The translations under genes and the position numbers were made by a program. Of a stretch of DNA of 64,000 nucleotides, positions 51,310-61,192 are shown one piece after another. The DNA is from Morinoia aosen (taxonomy: Eukaryota; Arthropoda; Malacostraca; Amphipoda; Talitridae). Numbering within the stretch: position 1 is the stretch's first letter; every line of letters begins with the position of its first letter. The stretch covers positions 11,674,001-11,738,000 of the forward strand of contig CM059563.1 in NCBI GenBank assembly GCA_030386875.1, in the 5' to 3' direction. The notes beneath the pieces are model-generated. The model saw only the letters and a list, made by a program, of their open reading frames with translations, was not told the origin of the DNA and made no database searches.

Positions 51310-54225
51310 TCAAGAATCAGATGAAAGTTCAAATGCTTCCACTTGAGTTCTAAAGTCAGCTCTTCCCTCGGCATCCGGTTCATCCGAGCTGCCCTGTTGG
51401 TGTTCTTGCAGCACGGTGTTGACGGCACCTGCAAGTTTCTTGGACTGCCTCTGCCGCAACTGTGACTCGATGTCTGCCTTGAGTTGTATGATCCTCCTGC
51501 CTGTTGGCTGCTTCAGTTTGATGGGCTTGTATTCCTGCACGTTGTAGTAGCTGCTGTAAAATGCATCGGCGTTGTAGTGCGCCGCCTCGCTTTCCGCATT
51601 ATTTGCGTCTTCCGTGCTGAATAAATTCCCTACCCTCGCTGGCGGCTTGCTTTTTCCTTCCTCGTGGACATTTTCATCATCACTTTCATCGTCATCGCTA
51701 ACGAAGTCGGACGAATAGTCTGTTGCGTTCTGCTCTTCGTTGTCCTGCTTGTGAAGCGAAGTTTCAACTACCGAGTGCGAGTATGCCAAATTGTCGACGC
51801 CTTTAACTGAACTAACCTCATCGCTCTCGTCAGTTTGATTTTTTCCTTCCAGATGGCTGTCCCCAGATGCACTGAACGCCGGGTTGTCGACTCCCCTGAG
51901 TTCTGCTTCATTATTGCCACTCGTATCTTGGTTGCTTATGGAAGGGGCCTTGGAATTTTCTCCTCGAACATTCAGCAATGACTTTTCTTCTCGTTTCTTG
52001 ACTTGGTTGGTAACATTTTTCTCGCTGTCGCTTTCACTGGTAGTATCAGTGTCTGTCGTTTCGCGTGTGTGAGGAGCTGAAATGTGTGGGTCCTCGTAGT
52101 TAATTTCACTCCCACCCTCAGCACCATTGGAGGGTCCCATGGTGTGACAACTCTTCTCGGTGCCGGTGTGAGAGCTCGCGCCATCGTCAGGACCAGTAGC
52201 TTGAGGTTCCAAGTTGTTGGAACGAGATGTAATTTTCTTCAATGAGCGGGACTTCTTAGATAGAGTGGATTTGACACTGCGACTGGCATTCCTAAATGCT
52301 GAAAAAGTTTTCCTCTCTTTTGTGGTTTTGTTCGTGCTGCAAACATTCGAGTTTTTTGGGATGTTTGCGTTACCAAACTGTAATTCAACTTTCGTTTTTA
52401 TTTCGTTTTTTAGAGATTTTCTTATCGCTTTGAAGTTGGGATATTTTCTTGACAGTATGTTTCTCTGTTGCCGTAGTTTTTGAGTACCATTTTTGTATTG
52501 CTTTGATGTAATTTTGTCTTCTGCGTTCATTGCCTTCATCTTATCTTGAACTACTTCATTTGTCGCTTCTCGCAGTTGTGCCCATACTTCGGCATTGTCT
52601 CTGAGAACGTCATGAAGACTTGGACTTTGAATTTCATTTTCTGTCAGTTGATTGCAAGCGTCGACATTGCTTCGGGAATCTTGCTTTTTGTTAGGACTGT
52701 CCTGCTCACTAATTTCATCTTCACTTTCATCTGTGCTCTCTTCTTCGCTTGTTCCATTTTCTTTTATAACATTTGAGTGTTGATTGCTTTGGTCAGGTTT
52801 GTGGCCGATTGTCTGTGTGCAGGATTCTGTGTCGTCTGATGCACTATCTCCATACATGTTAGACTGACCCTCTGTTTTTTGACCGATGTCTTCTTTTTCT
52901 TGTTCATGCATGGGCCTCTCTGTAATTTCAACTGTCTCCTGCGCAGGTTTTTCGGAGAAGGTTTCCTTGAACCGCACTTTTTCTCTTACCTGTTTTGCTT
53001 CTCGTTCAAACTCAAAGTTGTTTGTAACATCTCTTGTTTGCTCTCGAGTGTTATTGTTTTCCATTTCATATCTCCTTTGATGAAGCTGTTCTTCATTGAC
53101 TTCCTCAACTGTTCCTGGTCGATTTTGATGGTCATTGTCCAATGGGAGCGATTTGACATCACATATACTGTCTTGTTTCATGTTGTTGCTCTCGTCTTCG
53201 GCGGACATTTCTGTGATTGAAGATAGCCCTGCAGTGTTATAGTATGAGCTGAAAGATCTCTCTGATTCCAGATCATGGGCTTCTCTCTGAATTAATCTGT
53301 TGGCGATCAGTTTTGCATTCATTTCTCCCACAGTTATTGAAGATTTATCTTTGCGCTCTGCAGTATCACTTCTGTCCTTTGATTTAGCCTTCTCGGTATT
53401 TTCTTCGAAATCATTTATTGAAATTCCTAAATTATTTACATAATCTTTTTCATCTCGGTGAGCGCTATGCACTATGGATGTATTAGGTTGTAGTGTCGTG
53501 AACTTTCGAGTTTGTTCTTCTAATTTCTTAATCTTGCTATTCATTATCTCAAACTGAGCTCGGAACTTTTCCTCTAGAATCACCTTTTCACTTTGCACAA
53601 CTAGATATTCATTCTTGTTCTTTTCTAATTCCGTTTTCCATTCTAATTCTTTCTTTTTAAAATTAGCGACCATTTCTTCCATTTTCTCGTAGAGTTCAGT
53701 GCAGGTATCCTGGACGTCTGAAAGCTTCTTGGTGGCCTGATGATCCATGCGCGTTTCTTGGTAATTTGGGTTTGCTGCAGCTTTCGAGTTGCTCCGGTCT
53801 GGTTCAGGTTCAGTGGGCTTGCAAGCGCTCGTTGCGTAACTATGTGTGCTCACTGGTAACTCTGGAGGATTATTGTTTTCTGGGGAGATATCAAAAGTTA
53901 ACTCGATGCCGTTTGTTGGTTCGTTAACACTTCTCTGGTCAGCTGAAGTCTGATGGTCGTAGTTTGAACTTGTTCTTTGCTTTTTGGAAGTGTTATCGAC
54001 TCGGTAGGTTGAGGGAGGCTCGGGGATGCCGTGTTTACGTTGCTGGTGAGACGCTAAAAAGTTTTTATCGCGAAAAATTTTGTAGCAATGGTCACATTTG
54101 ACGGGTTGTAAGAAACCCTTGCTTATCGCTGTAGAGTTCATGTGTTTCACAGTTTCCCGTAAATTTCTGTTGTTCTCTTTCATTTTCTTGGCTTCTAAAA
54201 TTTGCTGATGTAGCTGGCTTTTACA
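51310..54225 (-). CDS. DZIP1: DZIP1 large second coding exon
   Basis: 971 codons plus TGA in one open exon, starting CKSQLHQQILEAKKM after tttgcag. It holds the C2H2 finger, the coiled coil and the acidic linker. The single large exon contrasts with the small exons of both neighbouring genes. Confidence 0.88.
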   Translation of the reverse strand, partial: CKSQLHQQILEAKKMKENNRNLRETVKHMNSTAISKGFLQPVKCDHCYKIFRDKNFLASHQQRKHGIPEPPSTYRVDNTSKKQRTSSNYDHQTSADQRSVNEPTNGIELTFDISPENNNPPELPVSTHSYATSACKPTEPEPDRSNSKAAANPNYQETRMDHQATKKLSDVQDTCTELYEKMEEMVANFKKKELEWKTELEKNKNEYLVVQSEKVILEEKFRAQFEIMNSKIKKLEEQTRKFTTLQPNTSIVHSAHRDEKDYVNNLGISINDFEENTEKAKSKDRSDTAERKDKSSITVGEMNAKLIANRLIQREAHDLESERSFSSYYNTAGLSSITEMSAEDESNNMKQDSICDVKSLPLDNDHQNRPGTVEEVNEEQLHQRRYEMENNNTREQTRDVTNNFEFEREAKQVREKVRFKETFSEKPAQETVEITERPMHEQEKEDIGQKTEGQSNMYGDSASDDTESCTQTIGHKPDQSNQHSNVIKENGTSEEESTDESEDEISEQDSPNKKQDSRSNVDACNQLTENEIQSPSLHDVLRDNAEVWAQLREATNEVVQDKMKAMNAEDKITSKQYKNGTQKLRQQRNILSRKYPNFKAIRKSLKNEIKTKVELQFGNANIPKNSNVCSTNKTTKERKTFSAFRNASRSVKSTLSKKSRSLKKITSRSNNLEPQATGPDDGASSHTGTEKSCHTMGPSNGAEGGSEINYEDPHISAPHTRETTDTDTTSESDSEKNVTNQVKKREEKSLLNVRGENSKAPSISNQDTSGNNEAELRGVDNPAFSASGDSHLEGKNQTDESDEVSSVKGVDNLAYSHSVVETSLHKQDNEEQNATDYSSDFVSDDDESDDENVHEEGKSKPPARVGNLFSTEDANNAESEAAHYNADAFYSSYYNVQEYKPIKLKQPTGRRIIQLKADIESQLRQRQSKKLAGAVNTVLQEHQQGSSDEPDAEGRADFRTQVEAFELSSDS

Positions 54226-54810
54226 CTGCAAAGAAGAAAATTGGTAAAAATTAAAATTTCATTATACTTATAAGATTATTCATTAGGGTTAGCCGTGCTT
54301 AAATTACTTAAACGATAAACTGTGGCCATATTATAGAAACGAATAAATCACGAAGTTACCATAGTTTTCGTAAGTGGATGCTTCGTGAGCTATATTCATT
54401 TTCAGTTTCATGAAAAAGCGTATCCACAATGTTAAATTAAAATACCTGTGAGTATTTATCCATGTATAAAAGAAGTTCCTTTTTTGTTGCGTTAAGATCT
54501 TTTCGAAAATTTCTCTCTTTGCCCGCCAAGAGCCGCAAAAGAAGCTGAGCAAGCCGAAACAGCTTGAACATGGACTTCTGGTCTGCAGCTTTCTTCAGGT
54601 CCAATTCCCTGCTGGCGTCGCACAAAGATACATAAGGATAGTGATCCATTAGCAGAGACGGGTCGACCATGCTTAAAGAAGTCAGTTCTGAGAGTTCTAC
54701 TGATGCTAATTTCTGCCAGTCGATCTGTAGTGAAGCGCTGCACTCGTGCTGAGGAGAGGCGATGGCGATGTTGCTGAATTCAGTCACGTCTTTTTGGAAT
54801 AGCATTTTGT
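51310..54810 (-). CDS. DZIP1: DZIP1 (iguana) homologue, ciliary zinc-finger protein, 2 coding exons
   Basis: Coding exons are 54446-54805 (120 codons, exon itself from 54810) and 51310-54225, giving 1091 residues. The 220-bp intron is bounded by CAG|GTATTT and tttgcag. DZIP1 acts at the basal body in ciliogenesis and Hedgehog signalling. Residues about 27-90 form the Dzip-like N-terminal domain (IDWQKLASVELSEL, then KLFRLAQLLLRLL). One C2H2 finger (C164, C167, H180, H185; VKCDHCYKIF...HQQRKH) follows, then a coiled coil at about 297-361 and a long acidic low-complexity region. Residues about 663-733 resemble the conserved DZIP1 C-terminal segment (LRQQRNILSRKYPNFKAIRK). It is longer than human DZIP1 (867) because of the acidic linker. 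ATG lies 5 nt after an acceptor (ttttcagACAAAATG), so a 5' UTR exon must lie further right. It is convergent with MEAK7. DZIP1L is the alternative name. Confidence 0.88.
54446..54810 (-). CDS. DZIP1: DZIP1 first coding exon
   Basis: It begins at a splice acceptor (54811-54813 reads cag on this strand), then ACAAA and the ATG at 54803-54805. It encodes MLFQKDVTEF, IDWQKLASVELSEL, MFKLFRLAQLLLRLL and ends YMDKYSQ|GTATTT. This holds the Dzip-like N-terminal domain. Confidence 0.87.
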
Positions 54811-56379
54811 CTGAAAATAAAGTTTCAGCTTAGCTTTCCTTTCTTACCTAACTCAGTTCAACTTATTTTGATTATCAATTCTGCACACGTGTATAAAATT
54901 TAAAAATACGGTATGATTATTTATCACAAGACACCTGATAGTTTTGCTAAATATTGTAATACGTACATGTTGAAGCTGCATACTTATAAAGAAAAGAACA
55001 GTTTATTTCCAAGAAGTTTATTTCTCAAGAAGCGGATCCATCCAGCGATTTGCCGTGGTCACGGCACCCATAGGCGACACAATAAACCAGGCGAGAGATG
55101 TGTATTACTGACCTTCAGAGGATAAATTTGCGCGAGTGATATGAAAACCACGGTGCCAGTAGAGCACTCGATTACCCACTCCTTCTAAGTCAAAGGGCCA
55201 TATCAATTCATTCAATTTATTGATGCCTTCCCCGGCATCTGGTGATCCTGTCGAACGTAATAACATAATTACCTATAACTTGCTAATACCAGCACGTGAA
55301 ACTGGTATTCTTAAAACAAATAAGTAAAATTTAAATTACGCCCACCAGGCAAGACTTCATACTGGTTACATTAAAGATAACTTAAAAGCAGCATTTTTCT
55401 ATGGATAATCTCAAATATAGTCATTATATTGCCATGAATTATCAGAGCATCAATAGAATATTATATCATCTATACCCTAGCAATTAGCCTGACCCGTAGC
55501 AATGTATAGTTTTCACGAGATACGATTCAGCAACGAGCGTTTAATGTATCTATTTTATACAAGTTCAATGTCAAGAAACGCTAGATAATCAGCTCATCTA
55601 TATTGGTGCTACTAATCATTTTATTCACTGCTGGAACTGTTTTGTTTACATTATAAGTTACACAAACTATTCGTGCTTCCCCGTGAATCACATGTTATGA
55701 AGACGCTCCAGTTTGTTGCCATGGTTACTCCGCTTCTCAACAGAAGGAATAAAATTTTAGCTCCTCATATTCATTAAGATTCAAAATAAAAATTCTCATA
55801 ATATTTTAGAGACTGAAACGTATGTCAGCAATTTGATATTAATTCAAAGTACTAGGGGTATTTGGGACAGGATTGAACTTTAAATTTTAGCGGATTGAAC
55901 ATTTATTCCATCTTTTCAAAACTACGGAGGAGCGGCATTTCAGTATGTTTTTGTTTACAAACACATTCAGTGTTCGATCTGCTGCAAAGTGCAGCTGTTT
56001 TTTTTTCCAAATCTAATTGCTAAGTAGTCTTTTATTGATTTAGTTCTAGTTAGCTGCAGATTTATTTAAAGTTAGCCGTGAGTATGGTTTGTGAGTGAAT
56101 TGTTGGGATGGTGGTAGTGCTGTTTCGTGACTAGGCCTAGTGTGTGACTGGTCTAACTAATATAGGTAGCACGATTTCTGTGGCCAGCTCGAGAGAGAGT
56201 TTATTATCGCAGTTTTTTAGTCTGCCTGAGCTAGTATTATATTGCTCTCGTTTCATCATTTAGGGTGAAGAATGGCTCATGATAAAAATAAGAATGGTCA
56301 TGTTTTACTCATGTACGATTGCAAGGTGAATTGAGCATAGGATGTGGGTCCATATGAGGCCCCCTAGAGTCATACGTAG
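54811..56379. other. Upstream region of DZIP1
   Basis: Expected to hold the non-coding first exon and promoter of DZIP1. AT-rich; a small stem gatgcc-ttcccc-ggcatc occurs at about 55,224-55,241. No confident feature. Confidence 0.5.
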
Positions 56380-56579
56380 TGATGCAAAAAAAAAACGGTT
56401 TTATTTGATTGCGTTTTTTTTTTGCAAAAAAAAACGTGTTTTTTATGTGTTTTTTTTATTTTTTTTGTTTTTTTTTTTGCACACCTAAATTTTGTTAAGC
56501 ATATGTCTGGGGATTTTTTGGACACCTGAAATATATTAATATCCATGTTTTTTAGTCATTTCATTGTTATAAAAACATC

Positions 56580-57490
56580 AAAAAGAAACCATACAGTAAA
56601 AGAGGTGGCAGATAACCCACAATTACCTAGAGGCGTCTAAGAGGAACAGCAGGAGCCACAGAACTTATATTGATGGAGTCAAAATTCAAAACTTACTATC
56701 TCTATTATGTCTGATTTCATTTTTATGTGACCAAAAAAAACAGACTTTGCAGAAATAATAAGGGTAAATCTGAAGGATATGTCAGTTATCAATTTTGTAA
56801 ATTTTGATGCCTAACCTAAGCATAGTTAATTAGATCGAAATAAACAAGTTTTCTTCTATGCACTTTCCGTCTCAATTGAGTATTTTATTAGTTATAGCAG
56901 TAAATGACTTACCGCAACTCCTGTGTTTGAAGCGGCAAGTAATTCAAGGAGCACGTCGGACAGCAACACTGCAATGCGCACTTGCTCCCAGCGCGGTCGT
57001 CATATATTATTAACGAAACCAAACCTACCGCTATGCCTCGTTAAATACTCTTTTGACGAGAAAAGTGTATAGAAGAAAAGTTGTTTATTTCGATGTTATT
57101 ACCATGATTCAAGCAACAAAAATTTGAAAATCGATGAGTAGCTGTTTATTCGAGCGCATTCGTCATCAAAGACGAAACTAAACTTATCGCTATAAATCTT
57201 AAAATACTCATTTGAAACGGAAGGTGCATAGAAGAAAACTTGTTTATTTTGATTCAATTAATTAGGTTCAGGCACCAAAAAGTGGAAAATCGATAACTGA
57301 CATATTCTTCAGATTTACCATATTAAGCTCTGAATTTTTACTCCATCAATATAAGTTCTGTGGCTCCTGCTGTACCTCTTAGACTCTAGGTAATTGTGGG
57401 TTATCTGCCACCACTTTTACTGTATGGTTTCTTTTTCATGTTTTCATTACAAAACAATGACTAAAAACCATAGATATTAATATATTTAAG
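56580..57490. mobile_element. Foldback element C (arms around copy B3)
   Basis: Left arm about 56,580-56,700 (accatacagtaaaagaggtg, gcagataacccacaattacc, ggagccacagaacttatatt). The right arm at about 57,345-57,450 is its complement (gcaatataagttctgtggct-like, ggtaattgtgggttatctgc). The arms match except at scattered bases. Confidence 0.8.
56763..57319. mobile_element. Foldback element B, copy 3, nested in element C
   Basis: 557 bp from ggtaaatctgaaggatatgt to its complement. It sits in the middle of a larger inverted repeat (C), whose arms face each other across it. Confidence 0.85.
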
Positions 57491-57542
57491 GTGACCAAAA
57501 AAATATGCTGTTTTTTGAAAAACAGTTTTTTTACAAAAAATT

Positions 57543-58223
57543 CTGGGTCAATGTGAATTTTAATGCAATCAGAAAATAATAATTAGCGATCCCAGGAATA
57601 ACTAAAGGAACCCATTTAAGAACGTTTCACACGAATGACATTCTGCTCGCTGATGCATTATTTTCGAATAATTGAACTTTGAAGTTGGCCTTTGCGCCAA
57701 AGGAAGCGAGCGCGTGAAACGGAATTTAATTAATAACGGAAGCTATTACAAATGTAAAGAGGTTGGGTCGGGAGGGGGAGGCACAGTTCTTCTAATGAAA
57801 ATTATAAATAACGCTTCTAACCAACCCATTTGGGTGATGACCGCAATCTTGTTGACATCGGCTCTAAGATGGCAGCGCCCATGGTGGTTGCCATCTTAGA
57901 GCCGATGTAAACAAGATTGTGGTCGTCACGTTAATGGGTGGGTTAGAAGCTTTATTTATAATTTTCGCTAGAAGAACTGTGCCTCCCCCTCACGACCCAA
58001 CCTCTTTACGTTTGTAATAGGGGGTTAGCTTCCATTTTTAATTAAATTACGCTCGCTTCCTTTGGCTCGGGAAGTCCAACTTCAGAGTTCAATGATTCGA
58101 AAATAAAGCATCAGCGAGCAGAATTTCGTTCTTGTAAAACATTCTTAAATGGTTTCCTTTAGTGATTGTTTGGAATATAATTATTAATTTCCATGATTGC
58201 ATTAAACTTCACATTGACCAAAT
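57543..58223. mobile_element. Foldback element A, copy 2 (complete, about 680 bp)
   Basis: Outer ends gggtcaatgtgaattttaat and cttcacattgacca are inverted, and complementarity continues inward to a centre at about 57,880 (ggctctaagatggcagcg facing ccatcttagagcc). Its core matches copy 1 at 31,494-31,758 (gtaaagaggttgggtcg, cacagttcttct), but the spacer differs. Confidence 0.87.
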
Positions 58224-58742
58224 TCTGACTAATAAAAATGAATATTAATATATTCTCTGGTACCAAATATAACCATGCTGTTTTTTTTACAAAGAATCAT
58301 GACTAAAAAACAATATATTTTATGTGACCTAAAAAGCCCCATGCAGTTTTTTAAACAAAACATTTTTTTTAATAAAAAATCATGACTGAAAAAACATGAA
58401 TACTATATTTGAGACCAAAAAAATGTTTTTGTACTAAAAAATCATGACTAAAAAACATGAATATATATATGAGACCTAAAAAACCCCATGCTGTTTTTTA
58501 AAAAATATGTTTTTTACAAACAATGATGTATAAGAAAACCTGGATATGAATATATTTTATGCGACCAAAAAACCATGCTGTTTTATTTTATGTATTTTTC
58601 ATAAAAAATCGTGTCTTAAAATCATGGATATTAACATATTTTATGTTACCAAAAAATCCTTGTTTTTTTTTAAACATGTTTTTTTTATTAAAAAGTTAAT
58701 ATTATTCATTTTTTGGTCACGAATTCTTTGTAAGAAAAACAT

Positions 58743-59020
58743 CCCTCAGGGGGATACAATTATTGTATCTATGGGAACTAGCGCTCCCAGGGGGACAATG
58801 TAAGGGCCCAAGCTGAGAGTTAGGTAGGCCTTCTTTCTGTTGAAATGAAATGTTTTTGTGATGTTAATGACCACCTTTTTTTTGGTTCACTGCTGTCCTG
58901 TTTTTCAGCACCTACTACTGTCTTCTTCAACTTTGATCTTGTTTCATAATCTTCCTTCCTCTCTTTGGATCGCATTTGTTGCTGGGTAGGGAGGCTAAAA
59001 CTAATGACTAATCTAATCTG
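58743..59020 (+). mobile_element. R-family SINE-like retroposon inside the AT-rich foldback island
   Basis: Starts ccctcagggggatacaatta and ends ctaatgactaatctaatct. Flanked by aaaaacat on both sides (58735-58742, 59027-59034), though the A-rich context weakens this duplication. Internally shortened. Confidence 0.82.
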
Positions 59021-59451
59021 CAAAAAAAAAACATGGATATTAATTTATTTTATGTGACGAAAAAACCATGTTCTCTGAAAATTTTTTATTTTTTACAAAA
59101 AACATGAGTGTTATTAAATTTTATCTGACCAAAAAAACATGTCATTTTAAAAACCATGTTTTTTCACCAAAAGTCATTAATATCCATGTTTTTAGTCATG
59201 ATTTTTTTGGTTAAGAAAACATGATTTAAAAAAAACAGCATGTTTTTTTGGCATTTAAAATATATTAATATCCACATTTTTTAATCATGATTTTTTTGTA
59301 AAAAAGATGTTTATTTTAAAAAATACAGCATGGTTGTTTATGGTAAAATAAAGTATATTAATATCCGTGTGTTCTAGTCATGACTTTTTTGTAACAAAAA
59401 CATTCAAAAAACAGCATGGATTTTTGGTCACATAAGATATTTTAATATCCA

Positions 59452-59780
59452 TTAGAACCGTAACAGGTCTTATAATAAAATATCCACAAAGAATCTATTC
59501 ACTCTATAAAACGTTTCAGAGACTAGCTCCATCATCAGTAAGTCATTCAGTCAAATGTTTTTCAAAGGAACAGTGAAAATTCATTGTCCATTTCACCAAA
59601 TTTTACAGAATGACTGAGGATGGAGCTGGTCTCCGAAAGGTTTTATGGAGTGAATAGATTCTATGTAGATATTTTATTCTAAGACCTAGTACAGTTCTAA
59701 TAAACATGATTTCAATATTAACAGCATTCTTTGTTTATAAGTTTCTAAAGACAATTCGATTAAAGAAAACCAACTTTCCT
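59452..59780. mobile_element. Foldback element E
   Basis: Inverted halves: ggtcttataataaaatatcc, caaagaatctattcact and agactagctccatcatcag face gatggagctggtctccgaaa, gagtgaatagattctatg and ttattctaagacct. It interrupts the AT-rich C-type repeat island. Confidence 0.78.
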
Positions 59781-60734
59781 GATATTTACATCCGTGTTTT
59801 TTTAGTCATGATTTTTTTTAAATGTTTATAAAAAAAACTTTTTTGGTCCAATAAAATATAATAGCCATGTTTTTTTAGTCAAGATTTTTCTGTTAAAAAC
59901 AATGTTTTAAAAAAAACAGCATTGGATTTTTAAGGTCACAAATATATTAATTTCCATGTTTTTTAGTCATAATTTTTGTATAAATAACATGTTTTTAAAA
60001 AAAAAACAGCATGGTTTTTTAGTCACATCTCTATCAATGACCATAAGTAAAGATATGTTATTATAACACACCATTTTGGGAGTTTAAGGTCATTTACATT
60101 TATTGTAAAATAAATGAAATATCAGAGCATGAAACCGCAGAAAATGAAAAAGTTCATAAAACCATAGAAAACCATCAATTAAGGAGTATGCTGTTTTATT
60201 TTGTAATTTGACATGAAAACAAATAATGTAATGTGGTTCTTTTTCTTGCTGAGTTATTTTCAGACAAAATATTTAAAAAAAACCAAAATATCCACGTTTT
60301 TTTTGGCCACGGTTTTTTTTTGTATAAAAAACGTGTTTTTTTTTAAAAAACGGCTTGGTTTTTTTTGGGTCACATCTCTAGTCATACGGTACAAAATGCC
60401 CTATGTATTGCAAAATAAGTTAACAAGCTTTGTGTAAATATGCAAACCAGCTTAAATACTTCATTTCTTTATAGCTAAAGCCATGAAGCTTTTTTCCATC
60501 ATTAAGTTACTTGTGCTTAAGAACTAAAATTTACAAGAAAGCTCACTAAATAAATCATTTTATCTGACACAAATGGTAACCAGTGATTAATGAAATACAG
60601 ATAAGAAAAGTGTTATTGCTTAGTTGAGGACAAGAATTGTTGTTTGACCTTCCCAAAGTTGCAGAAAGTTTTCCACTGAATTATGAAGATTGCTGCAGAA
60701 TTAGAAGACATTTTTTTTTTGCAGAATGACAGGT

Positions 60735-61050
60735 CTGTCTAGGAAGTAAGGCTTAGGTTTAAAGAAAGTCCCAAACTGATCAAATGAACTTCCTTTTGTT
60801 AAAACATAAAAAAGACTTTTATTGTGTTGTAGACTACTGCTGTCCTGTTTGTCCTACCTTTTTAAAATTTTATCTTGTTTTATAAATTTGTTTCTTGACC
60901 CATTGTATCTGTGCACGAGGGGTCTTTTGGGCTAAAACACTCTAGATAGATTCTGTGGTCCCTCAACTGTATATTAAATGTGCCTTCATCCTTCTTCTCT
61001 TGGAAACACCTTTGTTATGGTATGGAAGGCTTAAAATGACTCATCTAATG
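60735..61050 (+). mobile_element. Diverged R-family copy
   Basis: Lacks the head but keeps ctactgctgtcctgtttgtc, ctctagatagattctgtggt, acacctttgttatgg and aaggcttaaaatgactcatc in order. Ends about 105 bp before the start codon at 61157. Confidence 0.65.
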
Positions 61051-61156
61051 AGTATGTTTTATTAATTTTGGTCAACAGGTAATCTGCAAAAAAAACTTCA
61101 TGATATGTTAGCTTTTATATAACAAAATAGTTTAGTTGAGAAAAGACTGCTTCACC

Positions 61157-61192
61157 ATGGCTGAAGTCATCAATTTATCAGATGATGATGAT
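61157..61192 (+). CDS. Unidentified gene exon 1 (start codon)
   Basis: 12 codons encoding MAEVINLSDDDD, ending at a consensus GTAAGT donor. The start is chosen for its caccATGG context and clean splice. Confidence 0.6.

Larger units (their letters stand above)
56380..60395. repeat. AT-rich palindromic repeat island (units with catgactaaaaaacatggat)
   Basis: Many copies of a roughly 65-100 bp unit containing aaaatcatgactaaaaaaca, tggatattaatatattttat, gtgaccaaaaaaccatgctg and runs of T/A. Units face one way from about 57,460 to 59,160 and the opposite way from about 59,165 to 60,020 and at 60,280-60,390. Elements A2, B3, C, E and an R copy are embedded in it. No gene is seen here. Confidence 0.8.
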
